From positions 5,199,635-5,263,634 of the forward strand of contig CAXIPT010000003.1 in assembly GCA_964030475.1 (NCBI GenBank): DNA of 64,000 nucleotides. Direction: 5' to 3'. The DNA is from Tethya wilhelma. Lineage: Eukaryota > Porifera > Demospongiae > Tethyida > Tethyidae. The notes beneath the pieces were generated by a model. That model saw only the letters and a list, made by a program, of their open reading frames with translations, did no database searches and was not told the DNA's origin. The position numbers and the translations under genes were made by a program. Positions 10,274 through 20,827 of this stretch are shown here, piece after piece (position 1 is the stretch's first letter; each line of letters begins with the position of its first letter).

Positions 10274-11482
10274 CTATTGTAAAAATTTCACAAAGAATCC
10301 CAAACTAAGTACAATACAAACTACTGTGGGCCCAATGTGTCCAGTTAGTAAATGCACAAGAGCAGATATAGCTGAACTAGGCATTGTAGTAGTGTTTGGA
10401 CTGCTTGCTCCATTGTCATCATACGTCCACACTCTGACATAGTCAATCTGGAAACTTTGCGTCCATGTAGGGTACCAGTCATCTTTAGCATCATAGAAAG
10501 TGTTCACTGCTCTTGGATCTCTGTTCCTCCAAGGTTTTCCAAAGCCATCTGGCCAGTATCCGGTAGTACCTCCAACTGCAAGGTTAATGAGGAGGTGGAA
10601 ACGACGATCAAATGGTGCATTGTTGCCTCGCCCACGCCATGGATTATCCCTTGGTAGACTCTGGAATTCACCAAAATTGAAAAAAGACTGGTCAATTGAT
10701 AAGTTAAAGACCACATTTGATTCACTATCAAAATATGCTCCCATATAGGTCTCATTCCAAATGAAACCATATGTGTGGAAGTCTGCAGTGAGGTCTTGCT
10801 GTAGTTCTTCTCTCAGAACAGAATGTGTTCTGTGAAATTGATTAGTATAGAAATCCAATCCCCAATGGAGAGTAGACCCATATTTATCATAACCGCCTGG
10901 AACATAAGATTCATTGTTCCCTCGTGATTCCATTATGTCAATCTCTCCACTTGCAGGCCAACTGCCATACTGGTTGTCTGTTGGTAGCATCCATATTGCA
11001 GGCCAGAGCCAGTCACCCCTCGGAACCTTTGCACGCACCTCCACCTTGCCATAGGTGAACGAGAAGCTTTCTGCAGTCCTGATACGAGCTGATTTGATCG
11101 GATTGAGGTAGATATCATCTTCTCCTGATGTACGTCTGCAACCAGAGAATAAATTTTCAGTGCAAAGATCTGCTGGTGAACCTCCCCATATATCAAGAGT
11201 GTATCCAGAGCGAATATCAGCATCTCCATTTGGTAAGTCGTCTGCTAGAAGAGTTGGGCGAATGTGCAGGATGCCATCTTCTACAAAGCTGTTGGAACGA
11301 TTGTTGGTGTAATACTGGAACTCAAAGTTTCCTCCACCAGCTAGAGTCAGCTCATGCTTCCAAAGACTGAGGTTGAAGTCATCAAAGGTGTCTTCCAGAG
11401 CCAAAACTAGTTCACGATTTCCATGAACGTGCTGTGACAATGCTGCAAACAGCAAGATTGCCAGAAGTATCCCTTGTGCCAT
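10274..11482 (-). CDS. GH16 beta-glucanase / beta-1,3-glucan-binding protein, copy 2
   Basis: Intronless. The first ATG is at 11482 (the frame opens 12 bases upstream with a GTG), giving 402 residues. Signal peptide about residues 1-21, GH16 core with GEIDIMESRG (Glu180, Asp182, Glu185 present), LHWGLDFY, and a hydrophobic C-terminal tail as in copy 1. Most residues are identical to the copy at 3056-4279. Differences cluster around the GNAFYGCMRTSG loop (NLFSGCRRTSG here) and the region after the catalytic site (TNQFHRTHS). It is probably a tandem duplicate now separated by the plus-strand membrane-protein gene. Confidence 0.92.
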   Translation of the reverse strand: MAQGILLAILLFAALSQHVHGNRELVLALEDTFDDFNLSLWKHELTLAGGGNFEFQYYTNNRSNSFVEDGILHIRPTLLADDLPNGDADIRSGYTLDIWGGSPADLCTENLFSGCRRTSGEDDIYLNPIKSARIRTAESFSFTYGKVEVRAKVPRGDWLWPAIWMLPTDNQYGSWPASGEIDIMESRGNNESYVPGGYDKYGSTLHWGLDFYTNQFHRTHSVLREELQQDLTADFHTYGFIWNETYMGAYFDSESNVVFNLSIDQSFFNFGEFQSLPRDNPWRGRGNNAPFDRRFHLLINLAVGGTTGYWPDGFGKPWRNRDPRAVNTFYDAKDDWYPTWTQSFQIDYVRVWTYDDNGASSPNTTTMPSSAISALVHLLTGHIGPTVVCIVLSLGFFVKFLQ

Positions 11483-11687
11483 TGATAAGGTCACTTATAT
11501 TCTCATCAAAATGTGGAACTATGTTATAAAATGGATATTCATGCAGGTCATATGAGACATGAATATACAAACAAGCCTTCACGTTCACGGCGTGCGCGCG
11601 CGCGCATGCGCGGCACGTGATGTTACATAATCCGGGCCGGCCGGATATCCCGGATATCCGGAGCTCGAGCGAGACGTAGACGTCAAC

Positions 11688-13801
11688 ATGGCGTTTCAAC
11701 AAGCTGCAATGGCTGGCTGGGATGAAACTGGAATGGAAAAGAGGCTAAAGAACACTCTACCTCTGTACGGAAATAAGGAGAGTATGAATTTAAACAGTAT
11801 GATATTAACCAACATATTGGGTTCACCATACTTCAAGGAGGAGCTGATCAACTACAAAACTTTTCACGAGGTGGTTGATGAAATCTACTTCAAGGTATAT
11901 ACTTTTCTAGCTAAATTGAAGTCAAACATTAAGTTTTCTCTCACAGGTGGATCATTTGGAACCATGGGAGAAGAACAGCAGAAAGCTTGCTGGACAAGTT
12001 GGGATGTGTGCCGGGGTGAGTGTGCATTAATTAGAAATTGACAAACCGATACATTTTGGTGTGTGTTTTTGAATGGTGAGATGAAATGTTAGTTGATGCC
12101 AACTGGGTCAAATATTTGGTGTTTCAGGTAAAGTTGGGAGCATGAATCAATCGTGTTGTGTACACCACTGCTGTTCATGACTTTGATTCTTAACTCCTCA
12201 GAGCATGTGACGTGTAATGGATGACTCACTGCATTTCATGTCAATCAATACATTCAACTTGTGTTACAGAATATGGAACTTGTGTGATGGGTAATTGCTG
12301 ATGAAAAGAGTGACTATGCATATAGTTTGAGTCATTTCAGCTAGCTGATCGTAACATTTAAACTTGCTTTCTCTACTTCAATTTCTAACATTTTTGTTCT
12401 TTATTTTCCTTTGCTGTAGGTGCGAGGTGTAGCAGCTGGTGGGATTGTATCAACTGCCTATTGTCTCCTCTATAAGCTCTTCACGTTGAAACTCACCAGG
12501 AAACAAGTGAATGTGATGCTGAATCACGTCGACTCTCCTTACATCCGTGGCTTGGGATTCATGTATGTACGGTGAGTACCTCCCTATTCGTTAAACATAA
12601 TCAACTGACCTACAAACTACCCCACTCCTTTCTTAGATATTGCCAACCTCCTGCTGACTTCTGGGATTGGTTTGGACCCTACATCGACGATCCTGAGGTC
12701 TGTCTCTCATTTCCTACGTCTACTCCACCTACCTGTGCACTGTGTCTGCAAGTTCTGCAGCAGTGAGATTACGTCTAGAGAATTTTGTCATTTTTGAAAA
12801 ATATATTTTTTGTTCAAAGTTGCTATTCCTCCTTCTTTCTCCCCTTTACATTCACTCACAACTCCAACAGGAGATTGATCTGAAGGCAGGAGGTGGCTAT
12901 TCAGTCACCATTGGTGACATGTGTTGTATGTTCATGACCAAGCTGGACTGGTTTGGCACGCTCTTTCCTCGGATGCCTGTCAATGTTGGAAAGGATCTGA
13001 AAGAGAAGATCAAGGAAGCTAAACTTGCTGCAAGGTATTATTTTTAACTAGCTTATTCAAAGGCTGTTTATGTTTTGTGTCTGCAATTGTCTCACATCAT
13101 TGTGATTTATTTCTTGCCAACACAGAAACAATGAGACTGGTTATGATAATGGCCAAGAGGCTCCTACTAATCCAGACGATGTTTGGGGAGAGGCTGGCAA
13201 GAGAACTAGGGAAGCTAGAGGAAGGAGTCCTGGAAGAAGGTGCGTAGGAAAGGTACAGTGTCACAGTTGTTGCTGTTCACCAAAAATTTTAGCCTGATTT
13301 CAAACAGCAGTGAGATTATGTCTAGAATTTTTTCGTTTTGAAAATATATTTGATGTATTTGATTTGATATAATAATTATTATGTTGTTTTAACAGTTCTA
13401 GGGAGAGGGAGAGGTCCAGGTCTCGGGAGAGGAGACGCTCACCACCATCACGGAGGCGAAGTCGTTCTAACGAGAGGAGGAAACGATCTCGTTCCAAAGA
13501 GAGACGTAGAAGCCGTTCACGTGATAGAGAAAGGAGGAGAAGTCGCTCTAGGGAGAGGCAAAGACGCAGGAGCCGATCAAGAAACAGGGATCGAGATCGC
13601 AGAAGTCGCTCAAGAGATCGCAGAAGTCATTCAAGAGATCGTAGAAGCAGACGAAGCAGGAGTCGCTCTAGAGATCGTGATCGCAAGGGTCGTCGTGACA
13701 GATCTAGGGAGGTGGATCGGTCGAGAAGTAGAAGAGAGCGAAGGAGTCGTTCACGAGAAAGATCAAGAGATAGGAAACGACGATCACGGTCTAGATCTTG
13801 A
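11688..13801 (+). CDS. PRPF38B: Pre-mRNA-splicing factor 38B
   Basis: Exons 11688-11894, 11947-12015, 12420-12571, 12637-12697, 12871-13034, 13126-13239 and 13396-13801 join in phase to 390 residues. The PRP38 core is unmistakable: LPLYGNKESMNLNSMILTNIL, FHEVVDEIYFKVDHLEPWEK, AAGGIVSTAYCLLYKLFTLKLTR, HVDSPYIRGLGFMYVRY, DLKAGGGYSVTIGDM and FPRMPVN. The C-terminal about 135 residues are a long Arg/Ser (RS) and acidic/basic repeat tail, as in vertebrate PRPF38B. It is a nuclear protein of the spliceosomal tri-snRNP/B-complex activation pathway. The last exon and everything downstream to 14528 are repeated at 14564-15696 (see the adapter entry). Confidence 0.93.
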
Positions 13802-14528
13802 ACACAATAATGACATACTTGTTCTCAGACTCATTTTCACACTTTTATGCACTTGTTAACCAACTCTGTATAATTATTTATCATTTCTTTGCTGTACTAT
13901 ATAGTATGTAAATTATATACTTTCTTTTTTTTCCAGTTATAAACTGTAATTGACTGTAAAACAAATAATTTATTTGTTGCAATTTGCAAGATGTACATGT
14001 ACATCAGGACATTGGCACAAATCAAAAATTTACTGCTTTACAGCATACACACGAATAGGATTGTACATGTCCCTCTTCCTCTGTCTCTCAGTCTTCCTAC
14101 TTGCTTCAAACTGTGTGAGAGCTTTTCTCATGGCTCGAGTCTTCTTCTTGCGAAGATCGAGTGGCTTGTACTTCTTCTTACGATAGAGCTTCCTCAAGTT
14201 CTCTCTCTGGTTGTGACTGATGACTGTTAACACACGAGCAATAGACTTCCTCACCACCTTGCTACAGAAATCAGGTACATGCACACAAGTGACAACCTAA
14301 CCAAACTCATACTACTATTTCTAATGCATATGTGATTGAGTACTGTACCATAGGCTTACATTTTTGATAGTTTTGAAGCTGTTCCTCCTGTGACTTTATG
14401 CACACGTAGTTGGGACAGTTCTGTCTTGAGTTCGTCCAACTGCTTCAACAGCTCATCCTTAGACTTCGTTTTCAGCTCGTGAGCCTTTAGCTTACCCTAA
14501 AAGCAAGTAAATACACACATCCCTTAAC
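13396..14528. repeat. First copy of 1,168-bp-offset duplicated block
   Basis: 13396-14528 equals 14564-15696 base for base as far as I could compare. The block contains the last PRPF38B exon and the 3' two exons of RPL35. The copies are separated by 35 bp that include a sequencing-adapter-like sequence, so the duplication is probably not genomic. Confidence 0.9.
14030..14496 (-). pseudogene. RPL35 duplicate lacking its start exon
   Basis: Exons at 14030-14261 and 14360-14496 match exons 3 and 2 of the full RPL35 gene at 15198-15773. The block ends at 14528 before the exon that carries the initiator ATG, so this copy cannot be translated normally. It is probably part of an artefactual duplication rather than a real pseudogene. 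Confidence 0.8.
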
Positions 14529-14563
14529 AAGCGTCAGATGTTATAAGAGACAGTACGCTTGCA
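14529..14563. other. Nextera/Tn5 adapter remnant at duplication junction
   Basis: 14530-14553 reads as the end of the Illumina Nextera read-1 adapter, including the Tn5 mosaic end AGATGTGTATAAGAGACAG, with a single G missing, and preceded by AGCGTC exactly as in that adapter. It sits precisely between the two identical copies of the 1.1-kb block. Ten further bases (14554-14563) are unexplained. Confidence 0.88.
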
Positions 14564-14969
14564 TTCTAGGGAGAGGGAGAGGTCCAGGTCTCGGGAGAGG
14601 AGACGCTCACCACCATCACGGAGGCGAAGTCGTTCTAACGAGAGGAGGAAACGATCTCGTTCCAAAGAGAGACGTAGAAGCCGTTCACGTGATAGAGAAA
14701 GGAGGAGAAGTCGCTCTAGGGAGAGGCAAAGACGCAGGAGCCGATCAAGAAACAGGGATCGAGATCGCAGAAGTCGCTCAAGAGATCGCAGAAGTCATTC
14801 AAGAGATCGTAGAAGCAGACGAAGCAGGAGTCGCTCTAGAGATCGTGATCGCAAGGGTCGTCGTGACAGATCTAGGGAGGTGGATCGGTCGAGAAGTAGA
14901 AGAGAGCGAAGGAGTCGTTCACGAGAAAGATCAAGAGATAGGAAACGACGATCACGGTCTAGATCTTGA
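14564..14969 (+). pseudogene. Duplicate of PRPF38B last exon (RS tail only)
   Basis: Identical to 13396-13801, encoding the RS-rich tail and stop codon, but with no upstream PRPF38B exons. It is an orphan exon created by the duplicated block and is probably an assembly artefact. Confidence 0.85.
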
Positions 14970-15696
14970 ACACAATAATGACATACTTGTTCTCAGACTC
15001 ATTTTCACACTTTTATGCACTTGTTAACCAACTCTGTATAATTATTTATCATTTCTTTGCTGTACTATATAGTATGTAAATTATATACTTTCTTTTTTTT
15101 CCAGTTATAAACTGTAATTGACTGTAAAACAAATAATTTATTTGTTGCAATTTGCAAGATGTACATGTACATCAGGACATTGGCACAAATCAAAAATTTA
15201 CTGCTTTACAGCATACACACGAATAGGATTGTACATGTCCCTCTTCCTCTGTCTCTCAGTCTTCCTACTTGCTTCAAACTGTGTGAGAGCTTTTCTCATG
15301 GCTCGAGTCTTCTTCTTGCGAAGATCGAGTGGCTTGTACTTCTTCTTACGATAGAGCTTCCTCAAGTTCTCTCTCTGGTTGTGACTGATGACTGTTAACA
15401 CACGAGCAATAGACTTCCTCACCACCTTGCTACAGAAATCAGGTACATGCACACAAGTGACAACCTAACCAAACTCATACTACTATTTCTAATGCATATG
15501 TGATTGAGTACTGTACCATAGGCTTACATTTTTGATAGTTTTGAAGCTGTTCCTCCTGTGACTTTATGCACACGTAGTTGGGACAGTTCTGTCTTGAGTT
15601 CGTCCAACTGCTTCAACAGCTCATCCTTAGACTTCGTTTTCAGCTCGTGAGCCTTTAGCTTACCCTAAAAGCAAGTAAATACACACATCCCTTAAC
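14564..15696. repeat. Second copy of duplicated block
   Basis: Copy of 13396-14528. Unlike the first copy it continues into the RPL35 start exon and SELENOF, so in the true locus PRPF38B exon 7 at 13396 probably runs directly into this sequence. Confidence 0.9.
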
Positions 15697-15773
15697 TGTA
15701 AGTATACCTTACACATCATAACAAGTTCCCCAAAGAAGGATTAGACTGGGTTTATTTGACAGTTACTCACCAT
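15198..15773 (-). CDS. RPL35: 60S ribosomal protein L35
   Basis: Exons 15771-15773 (the ATG alone), 15528-15664 and 15198-15429 join in phase to 123 residues, exactly the usual eL29/RPL35 length. Diagnostic segments are [59 protein letters not shown] and YAVKQ at the end. It sits at the large-subunit exit tunnel. The first exon contributes only the initiator codon, a common layout in animal ribosomal-protein genes. The start codon is 83 bp from that of SELENOF on the other strand. Confidence 0.95.
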
Positions 15774-15856
15774 CTTCACGCCACGTTGACGCAGTGCTCG
15801 TAAAAGAAAGATCACGTGCGACGTGGTGGGTTTTAATTAGAAAAAGGCATACAAAC
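15774..15856. promoter_or_regulatory. Divergent promoter of RPL35 and SELENOF
   Basis: 83 bp between opposite start codons; contains CACGTG-like GATCACGTGCG near 15812. Both promoters must overlap here. Inferred from layout. Confidence 0.45.
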
Positions 15857-17510
15857 ATGGCCTGTTGGCTTCAGAGAGCAGTTTTGATGCTCGTCTTGGC
15901 CGCGGGACCGTGTATAGGAGATGGAGAGACGTGCATGGAGCTGGGCTTCTCCTCAAACCTACTGTGTAGCTCTTGTCGTGAGCTGAAGGAGTTTGGTCTG
16001 GAAACTCTAGAGGATGACTGCAAGAAATGTTGTCAGGCTGAAGGTATCAACAGTGAAGATACGGTTAGTGGCACTGAATGAAACACTTTTTTAATGATAG
16101 AAATGGTCATGTTGAAGTCTAGCATTGTTGGTTGGCTCATTGAGCACTTACTATGTAAGGCTGTATCCTTTATCTATGGTGTATGGATGCATGTGCGTGT
16201 TTTACAGTTAATGGACTTGTAATACGCTTATTTTTCCATTTATAGAAATTTGCAGCTGCTATTTTGGAGGTGTGCAGCTGAAAATTAGGGCGGTTCCCCC
16301 AAGTGCAGGGTAAGTGTATGTGTATAAGGGTCAGCTGTTACGTTTATATGTAGTCATGTGTGTGGCCAGATGCTCTTCTTTTGTAGAGTAAGTCTGATGA
16401 GAGTCTGGCTATACTTAGGCTATTATCATACACACAGCAACAAGTTGCCAGCAATTTCTTGTTTGCAACATCTCAAAGTATAGTAGACATTAAAAGAAGT
16501 AACATGTTGCTTGAAGTAGAAAGCCTCTCTAATCCAAGCAACATGTTGCTTCTCTTGATATTTGTGCATCTTGTTAGACAAAAAGGTACTAGATCAGATG
16601 GTATCGGACGAAATGGCTGTGACATTCTTCCTATCAAGATGTTGCATGTCCCAATAAGTGCATTATGGTGTTAATGGATGCTCTGATTACCCTCCTCTAG
16701 GGTTCATCAAGGGGGACCGCCGAAACGATTTCTCCAACTTGCAAGTGCGTTACAAGAAAGGTGCGAATCCTGTTCTCAAGTTGTTGGATGATACTAACAC
16801 TGTTCAGGATACTTTAGCGTGAGTCCTGTCTGTGTACACTACATCATGCACACTGTCATGTGATGCTTTTTGAAGTTGTCCCGAAATGTGCTGAAGTAGT
16901 TTTGTGTGTAAAGGTGTTGTGTCTCAGTTCACTCCACTTCTGGTCATGTTTATGGTTACAATTTGCCACACACTGCAATAATAAGTATGCATGTAGTCCA
17001 CACCAAAGAAGGTTAGCTTATTGAGTGCACCCACAGTTGTGTGAAATCACCAGCTTCACTCCTCTTAGTTTTGCAATACAAGTCAGGTGCTGTTTGACTT
17101 CATATAGTGTGCCAAATAATTTTAAGGTCAAGTGATCTAAGTAATGGAGCCTCCTCAAACTTGTTTGACTTGAAAGTTGAGTATAATAATTTTATATAAA
17201 CACTGAGGTTCAAGTCATGCTTGCCAGATGGTGCTATGGTAAAATTAGAAATTCCTTGAAGCAATGTACTCGTATAATGTGTGCATATACTTTCTTGATA
17301 CTCTGATGGACATATACTTATTCCCCTTGCTATATTATTATAACCCTGATTGTATGTATGTACACTGACTAATTCTGTGAGATTCATATTAATTGCTCTA
17401 AGACACCACCACACTATATATTGCTCCTTCAATTGATATTGTTTAGAATTGACAAGTGGGACACTGCAAGCATTGTGGAGTTTCTCTCAGAGAAGCTGAT
17501 CTCAGCATAA
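15857..17510 (+). CDS. SELENOF: Selenoprotein F (15-kDa selenoprotein), in-frame TGA = Sec
   Basis: Exons 15857-16063, 16246-16309, 16701-16818 and 17447-17510 join in phase to 150 residues if TGA at 16279-16281 is read as selenocysteine (residue 81). A signal peptide precedes the Cys-rich UGGT-binding part (ELGFSSNLLCSSCRELKEFGLETLEDDCKKCCQ). The redox motif is Cys79-Ser80-Sec81, where vertebrates have Cys-Gly-Sec, followed by KLGRFPQVQGF and a thioredoxin-like domain ending VEFLSEKL. It is an ER-lumen oxidoreductase working with UDP-glucose:glycoprotein glucosyltransferase in glycoprotein folding. Conservation on both sides of the TGA across several exons excludes a simple nonsense mutation. 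A SECIS element should lie downstream of 17510; I could not place one by eye. Confidence 0.9.
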
Positions 17511-18621
17511 TCTTCAAATCGATTCATTACTGGGTACGGGTCTTACTTTTTTTGGTAAGTAAACATAGTTCTGACATGATACCTAAATAATAGTAATCAA
17601 GATTAATGTCCATAGGTATTGTGTCTAGACCATTATCTTTTATCTTTCTCATCTGGTAGGTGTGGTTGCTACTATTCTATACAACCAAGGGCTTCCCCTT
17701 GATACAACCTACATACTATACTAAAACTACTGAGTACTCACAATAATATCCACAGAACCACTGCAACATGTACTATCATAGTTGTGGTGCCCTTGCAAGC
17801 ATGATATGAATATCTTAGTGGACATGTGCACAGCTCATGCTGCTGTGTGTGCCCTTATCATGCATGAATATCAAATTTTGTTGTCTGTTTATTAATACTG
17901 ATTTATGTGTGGCTTTAGTAGTAATCAGCAATTTGTCTGTGTTTAAATGTTATGATAGTTCTGTTTTTAAACTGGCACTGACCAGGCAAACAGATCTTGA
18001 TGTTTTTTTTTCTTATTCACATACAAATTGACATCATTCTGAGCACATTGTTATCTGTTGCCATGTGCATGTTCGGTCTTGTGTGTGCCTTTGCTCACAA
18101 AGTCAAAGGATATGTTGTTCTCAACTAGAAGTGAGTGAACAGCCTTTGTTCAATACATGAGTGATTGAGCATGCACAGAAAGGCATGTATGTTGTCAGGT
18201 ATTCACAGAAGATGAGCGAGTGGGCACTCTAGGTAGATATACACTGATAGTACAGATGTGCCTGCCTGGGGGTCGGGAGTCCTAAGATGATTTTTGATAA
18301 TTGATCACTATCAAGCATATTCATTGGCTAATGATTCAGTTTACATGACAGAGTTATGTTCAATACTAACATGTAGGAAGAGTACCCTACAAAACAACAA
18401 ACAAAGCTTTCTCAAAACGAAAGCTGTATGTATACAATGACGATCATGAACACCATAAACAGCAGTTGTGTGTGAGTGTTGCATGTGTATAATATACATG
18501 TAAATACAAATGAATGAATCGAAGTCGGGAATTGATAACAGTTAGGGGGTGGGGGGGAGAGAATGAAAGATAAGAATCAAGTTACAAAGTGCACGGGGTG
18601 TACAATGAAGTCAATTTTAAG
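17511..18621. other. SELENOF 3' region and convergent intergenic sequence
   Basis: It holds the SELENOF 3' UTR and, at its right end, the 3' side of the Kelch gene. There is a possible 3' UTR intron (GTAAGT near 17558). A 6-bp/4-bp interrupted hairpin (TACCTA...TAGGTA) occurs at about 17577-17625 but lacks the SECIS TGA/GA quartet. No other gene is seen. Confidence 0.4.
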
Positions 18622-20199
18622 TCATACGTAAGATGACCACTGTTCTGTTAACATGTCGTAGCGTTCTACTGAGTTTAGAAACATTGAGCCAGAGTATCCA
18701 CCTGTCACGTATATAGCCTCCTCTACAACAACGGCACACGCTCCAGAACGTTTTGTGGCCATTGGTGTCAAACAGGTCCACTTATTTTCAGCAACATTGT
18801 ACACCTCTACGTGTTTAAGAGCCGTTGACCCGTCATAACCACCAAACACATAGATCTTGTCGTTGATAGTTACTGCAGTTGCATTTCTTCGTGGTTGTTT
18901 CATACTGGCTACGTTGGTCCAAGATCTTCTTGCTGGATTGTAACACTCGACCGTCTTTAAACATTTCCATCCAGATGTCTGGCCACCGATAGCGAAGATC
19001 TTTCCAGCACAACTGACTAAAGAGAGACCATTCCTCGTAGAATTCATTGAGGGTAGACTTCTCCAACGATTTGTCTGTAAATCGAGCATCTCGACTGATT
19101 TCAATGGAATAGAGTAATAGGTGCCACCAGCAACAAAGATACGATCTTTCAAAGCTGTGGCTCCAAAACAACTTCTAGGCGTGACCATTCTTGCATTGAT
19201 TTGCTCCCACGTTTTCAATTCCAGTGAGAATACTTCAGTAGTGCCCAGTTCTGATCGACCATCGGAACCTCCTATCGCATACACAGCATTACCACACTGT
19301 GCGACACCAAATCGAGCTCTCTGTGTCTTCAATTCTCCCATGACTTCCCACTGGTTCTTATGAACATCAAAGAGTTCCACGTCAGCTAGTACACCCCTTC
19401 TGTTGAACCCTCCCATGGCTATCAAACCACCATCACAGGAAACAGCTGCAAAACCACTCCTTGCTTCACACATCTGTGAGAAGAGAGCATTCCCACTGAT
19501 AAAGGGAAGACCCGTTGTGGGACTCACTGGACATAGCTTATTGGTCACTTTGCTCAACATAAGGGTAATGTTTAGCACCACCAAGGAAGAAACTCTATCG
19601 ACTAGGCAAATGGCACTGATCTCCGACATCCTGTGAATGCCAATGATCTTCCAGACGTTGGTTGTCTTTTTGAACACTTCTTCGTCATCGGAGTCTTCTT
19701 CGCTGCTTCGTGGGAGGATGAGCTTACGAGCTGGCGATGGTCGTGTCTTGGCTGCATTGTGCTGCTGAGTTGAGTAGAGTTTTTCTGGTGAGAGAAACTT
19801 TGGAGAAAGAGGGTTCTTTTCGTGTTCGTCAAAAAATTTTGAAAGGTGCTGCATGTAAGAGACTTCAATCACTTTTTCTTCAGGATTGCTTGTAGTCTCC
19901 AACTGTTGTAGATGCTTCACTACGCCAGTGACAACATCTTCCACGGGAATCAGCGAAGAATCGGCGCCAGAGGAGCCCGTCATTCCTCTATCGGATAGAT
20001 CGACATTCACCTGGATGCGTGGCAAACTCAAGAAATCTTCCTCTCGAAGCACATCGCCCATGGCTTGGTTCATGTAGTTGTCACACTCGGCGGCGACACG
20101 AGGTGCAGCGTACTGTAGTGCCTTTCCTCTGAGCTTGATACAGTTTGAAGCACATGGCTTTTGCGATAAAAGTTGCAAATCTCCTCTTGCTTTCTCCAT
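18622..20199 (-). CDS. IVNS1ABP-like BACK-Kelch protein without a BTB domain
   Basis: Single-exon ORF from the ATG at 20199 (the frame opens 54 bp upstream with a GTG), 525 residues. Residues about 15-65 match the BACK-like region after the BTB domain in IVNS1ABP/KLHL39 (LREEDFLSLPRIQVNVDL). An acidic linker (SSEEDSDDEEVF) and a WKIIG segment follow. Then come six Kelch repeats (IAMGGFN, YAIGGSDG, FVAGGTYY, FAIGGQTS, YVFGGYDG, YVTGGYSG) forming a beta-propeller. The N-terminal BTB that lets such proteins dimerise and bind CUL3 is absent, and I found no BTB exon upstream. Its function may be actin binding or adaptor activity without CUL3 recruitment; that is inference. Confidence 0.8.
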   Translation of the reverse strand: MEKARGDLQLLSQKPCASNCIKLRGKALQYAAPRVAAECDNYMNQAMGDVLREEDFLSLPRIQVNVDLSDRGMTGSSGADSSLIPVEDVVTGVVKHLQQLETTSNPEEKVIEVSYMQHLSKFFDEHEKNPLSPKFLSPEKLYSTQQHNAAKTRPSPARKLILPRSSEEDSDDEEVFKKTTNVWKIIGIHRMSEISAICLVDRVSSLVVLNITLMLSKVTNKLCPVSPTTGLPFISGNALFSQMCEARSGFAAVSCDGGLIAMGGFNRRGVLADVELFDVHKNQWEVMGELKTQRARFGVAQCGNAVYAIGGSDGRSELGTTEVFSLELKTWEQINARMVTPRSCFGATALKDRIFVAGGTYYSIPLKSVEMLDLQTNRWRSLPSMNSTRNGLSLVSCAGKIFAIGGQTSGWKCLKTVECYNPARRSWTNVASMKQPRRNATAVTINDKIYVFGGYDGSTALKHVEVYNVAENKWTCLTPMATKRSGACAVVVEEAIYVTGGYSGSMFLNSVERYDMLTEQWSSYV

Positions 20200-20827
20200 A
20201 AATATTAACTTCCCACGTGTTTGCCAAATGCAGTTTAGTTGTAAAAAATACACAGATGTTGTAAAAGCGTAGTAGATCGGTCAAACGAAATATTGTTATT
20301 CAAAATCTCGAGCGTCTCACTAGATCACCATCGTTACTAGCCAGAAAGTGTGCAGTGGTATTCTCTGTGGTTGTTATCACTTATGAACACTGCAAAAACT
20401 TTGATAAAACTGCTGTTTTGGCGGCATTTCTGCCACAGAACCCGCCAAATTTACCACACTGTATTTTCATTGGTTGATGAACTTTACTTCTCCTTTTTGC
20501 GGCTTTATGCGGATTGTTTAACCTTTGACCTCATTAAAATTCCAATTAATGCCTCCAAGGAAGAGATACCAAACTTGAACGTGACACCAGTTTCTCAGCT
20601 TGTAGAGGTGAGTACTTTGACAAAGAAGTTACAACTGTCACGTTGTCTCTCTAATTGGACGTATTATTATTCTTGTAAGTGAATGTGACTGATGAATGTT
20701 ACAATTTATTACTTATTTGTGTCTCTAGCTACCAACTGTTGTTGGAATGACTCCATTTTGGTGTGTCCTTACACATAAAAATGTTATTGTACAACAGTAC
20801 ATAAATGTTCTGTGTACTAAATTATAT
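19841..20827. repeat. Copy A of duplicated IVNS1ABP/ICA1 intergenic block
   Basis: Corresponds to 20892-21909 at an offset of 1,051 bp over the IVNS1ABP side. Copies differ by scattered substitutions (for example CATTCCTCTATCGG versus CACTCCTCGATCGG) and small indels, a level expected between alleles. The plus-strand part (20343-20820) is the 5' non-coding region of ICA1. It ends at AGGAAGT, where sequence switches to an inverted RPL35 piece. Confidence 0.85.

Noticed and set aside
14030..15452. Two functional RPL35 genes in tandem
   Set aside because: The first copy lacks the start exon and is separated from the second by an adapter-like sequence.
17577..17625. Possible SECIS hairpin (GACATGATACCTA...TAGGTATTGTGTC)
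   Set aside because: Stems pair, but the 3' strand lacks the required GA of the non-Watson-Crick quartet, the spacing to AA is too short, and it may lie in a 3' UTR intron.
20350..20682. Plus-strand frames resembling a small protein (and at 21452-21748)
   Set aside because: The two copies differ by frame-shifting indels inside the supposed frame and neither has a conserved domain; better explained as 5' non-coding exon and intron of ICA1.
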